DNA from: Methanoregulaceae archaeon
Lineage (GTDB): Archaea; Halobacteriota; Methanomicrobia; Methanomicrobiales; Methanospirillaceae
Direction: 5' to 3'
Assembly: GCA_028679325.1 (NCBI GenBank)
Contig: JAJRBS010000061.1
Location: 1 to 22,644 of the forward strand
DNA: 22,644 nt
Shown: in pieces, positions 22,410 to 22,644 of the stretch
How positions within the stretch are numbered: position 1 is the first letter of the stretch
Layout of the letters: each line of letters opens with the position of its first letter
Position numbers and translations under genes: made by a program
Notes under the pieces: generated by a model
What the model saw: the letters and a program-made list of their open reading frames with translations, nothing else
The model's database searches: none
Told to the model about the DNA's origin: nothing

Positions 22410-22644
22410 ACTTTTCTAAGAAGATCTCATAAACTTTTTCTCTCCCCGGAAATTTGATCCAGACATTTATGTGACATATAACGAACCGGAAAGGATTTTA
22501 CGAGCATCTTTCCAGAAGATGATACCTGGTAATGGGGGGTGTTAAGCTGATGGGTATTTGGATAATATGCCAGCTTATCAGGTAACCCGATAATCTATCC
22601 CTGGATAAGACAGTGATACGTGTTTCCGGTCTTTCCGGTTTCCC
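22410..22644. other. Non-coding right edge with several inverted repeats
   Basis: No gene is visible in these 235 bp. A T-rich stretch (ACTTTTTCTCT, about 22433-22443) may terminate the M42 operon. ATTTATGTGACATATAACG (about 22465-22483) is box A-like. Downstream are a perfect hairpin CATCTT/AAGATG (22505-22521, 5 nt loop) and nested pairs ACCTG/CAGGT (22524-22528, 22579-22583) and TAAGCTG/CAGCTTA (22543-22549, 22571-22577). AACCGGAAAG (22484-22493) is the inverse of CTTTCCGGTT (22631-22640). The final bases carry two tandem TTTCCGGT units. The element continues past the window, so it could be a leader, small RNA or operator region. Confidence 0.5.

Noticed and set aside
22523..22600. Possible tRNA in the structured right edge
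   Set aside because: No acceptor/T-arm pattern (no GGTTCRANNCC) and the stems do not form a cloverleaf.
22620..22644. Start of a CRISPR array suggested by the tandem TTTCCGGT units
   Set aside because: The units are 8-9 bp and directly adjacent, with no spacers; only two copies are visible.

Overview
The window looks like chromosomal DNA of a methanogenic archaeon, most likely from the order Methanomicrobiales. The evidence is a hypusine-type initiation factor aIF5A, an archaeal-type (R)-citramalate synthase, a 6-phospho-3-hexuloisomerase, a THUMP-type archaeal tRNA methyltransferase, a DUF4013 membrane protein, AT-rich box A promoter elements with leaderless or near-leaderless starts, and T-run terminators. 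The assignment rests on protein resemblance from memory; no search was run. Coding is dense, GC is fairly high, and antisense frames are long, so many apparent ORFs are shadows. I see no tRNA, rRNA, CRISPR array, insertion sequence or prophage.

Left part (1-5419, minus strand): the 5' part of ilvB (acetolactate synthase large subunit, running off the window) sits directly behind a citramalate synthase gene (cimA), forming a branched-chain amino acid operon. cimA has an intact body, but its only well-placed ATG is out of frame with it. Then come a DUF4013 membrane protein and purH (last two steps of IMP synthesis).

Middle (5543-12600): a bacterial-style grpE-dnaK-dnaJ chaperone operon reads rightward from a promoter region shared with purH. 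It is followed by an archaeal tRNA guanosine-N2 methyltransferase and a PP2C-type phosphatase. Facing them is an inositol-monophosphatase-family gene followed 3 bp later by NAD kinase; this looks like the split form of the NADP phosphatase/NAD kinase fusion known from Methanocaldococcus.

Right part (12892-22409): aIF5A; a divergent PEBP/YbhB-family protein back to back with an RNase HI; an Mrp/Nbp35-type Fe-S cluster carrier coupled to a small unknown protein; an uncommon ACT-ACT-metallo-beta-lactamase fusion preceded by a roughly 300 bp region rich in inverted repeats; an M20 amidohydrolase coupled to an orphan DpnA-like DNA adenine methyltransferase; and a rightward cluster of hxlB, a class I aminotransferase and an M42 aminopeptidase. 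The last 235 bp are non-coding and contain several inverted repeats.

Most genes are housekeeping. The least ordinary items are the ACT-ACT-MBL gene with its leader, the cimA start, the split NADP phosphatase/kinase pair, the PEBP with an altered ligand pocket, and the structured right edge.
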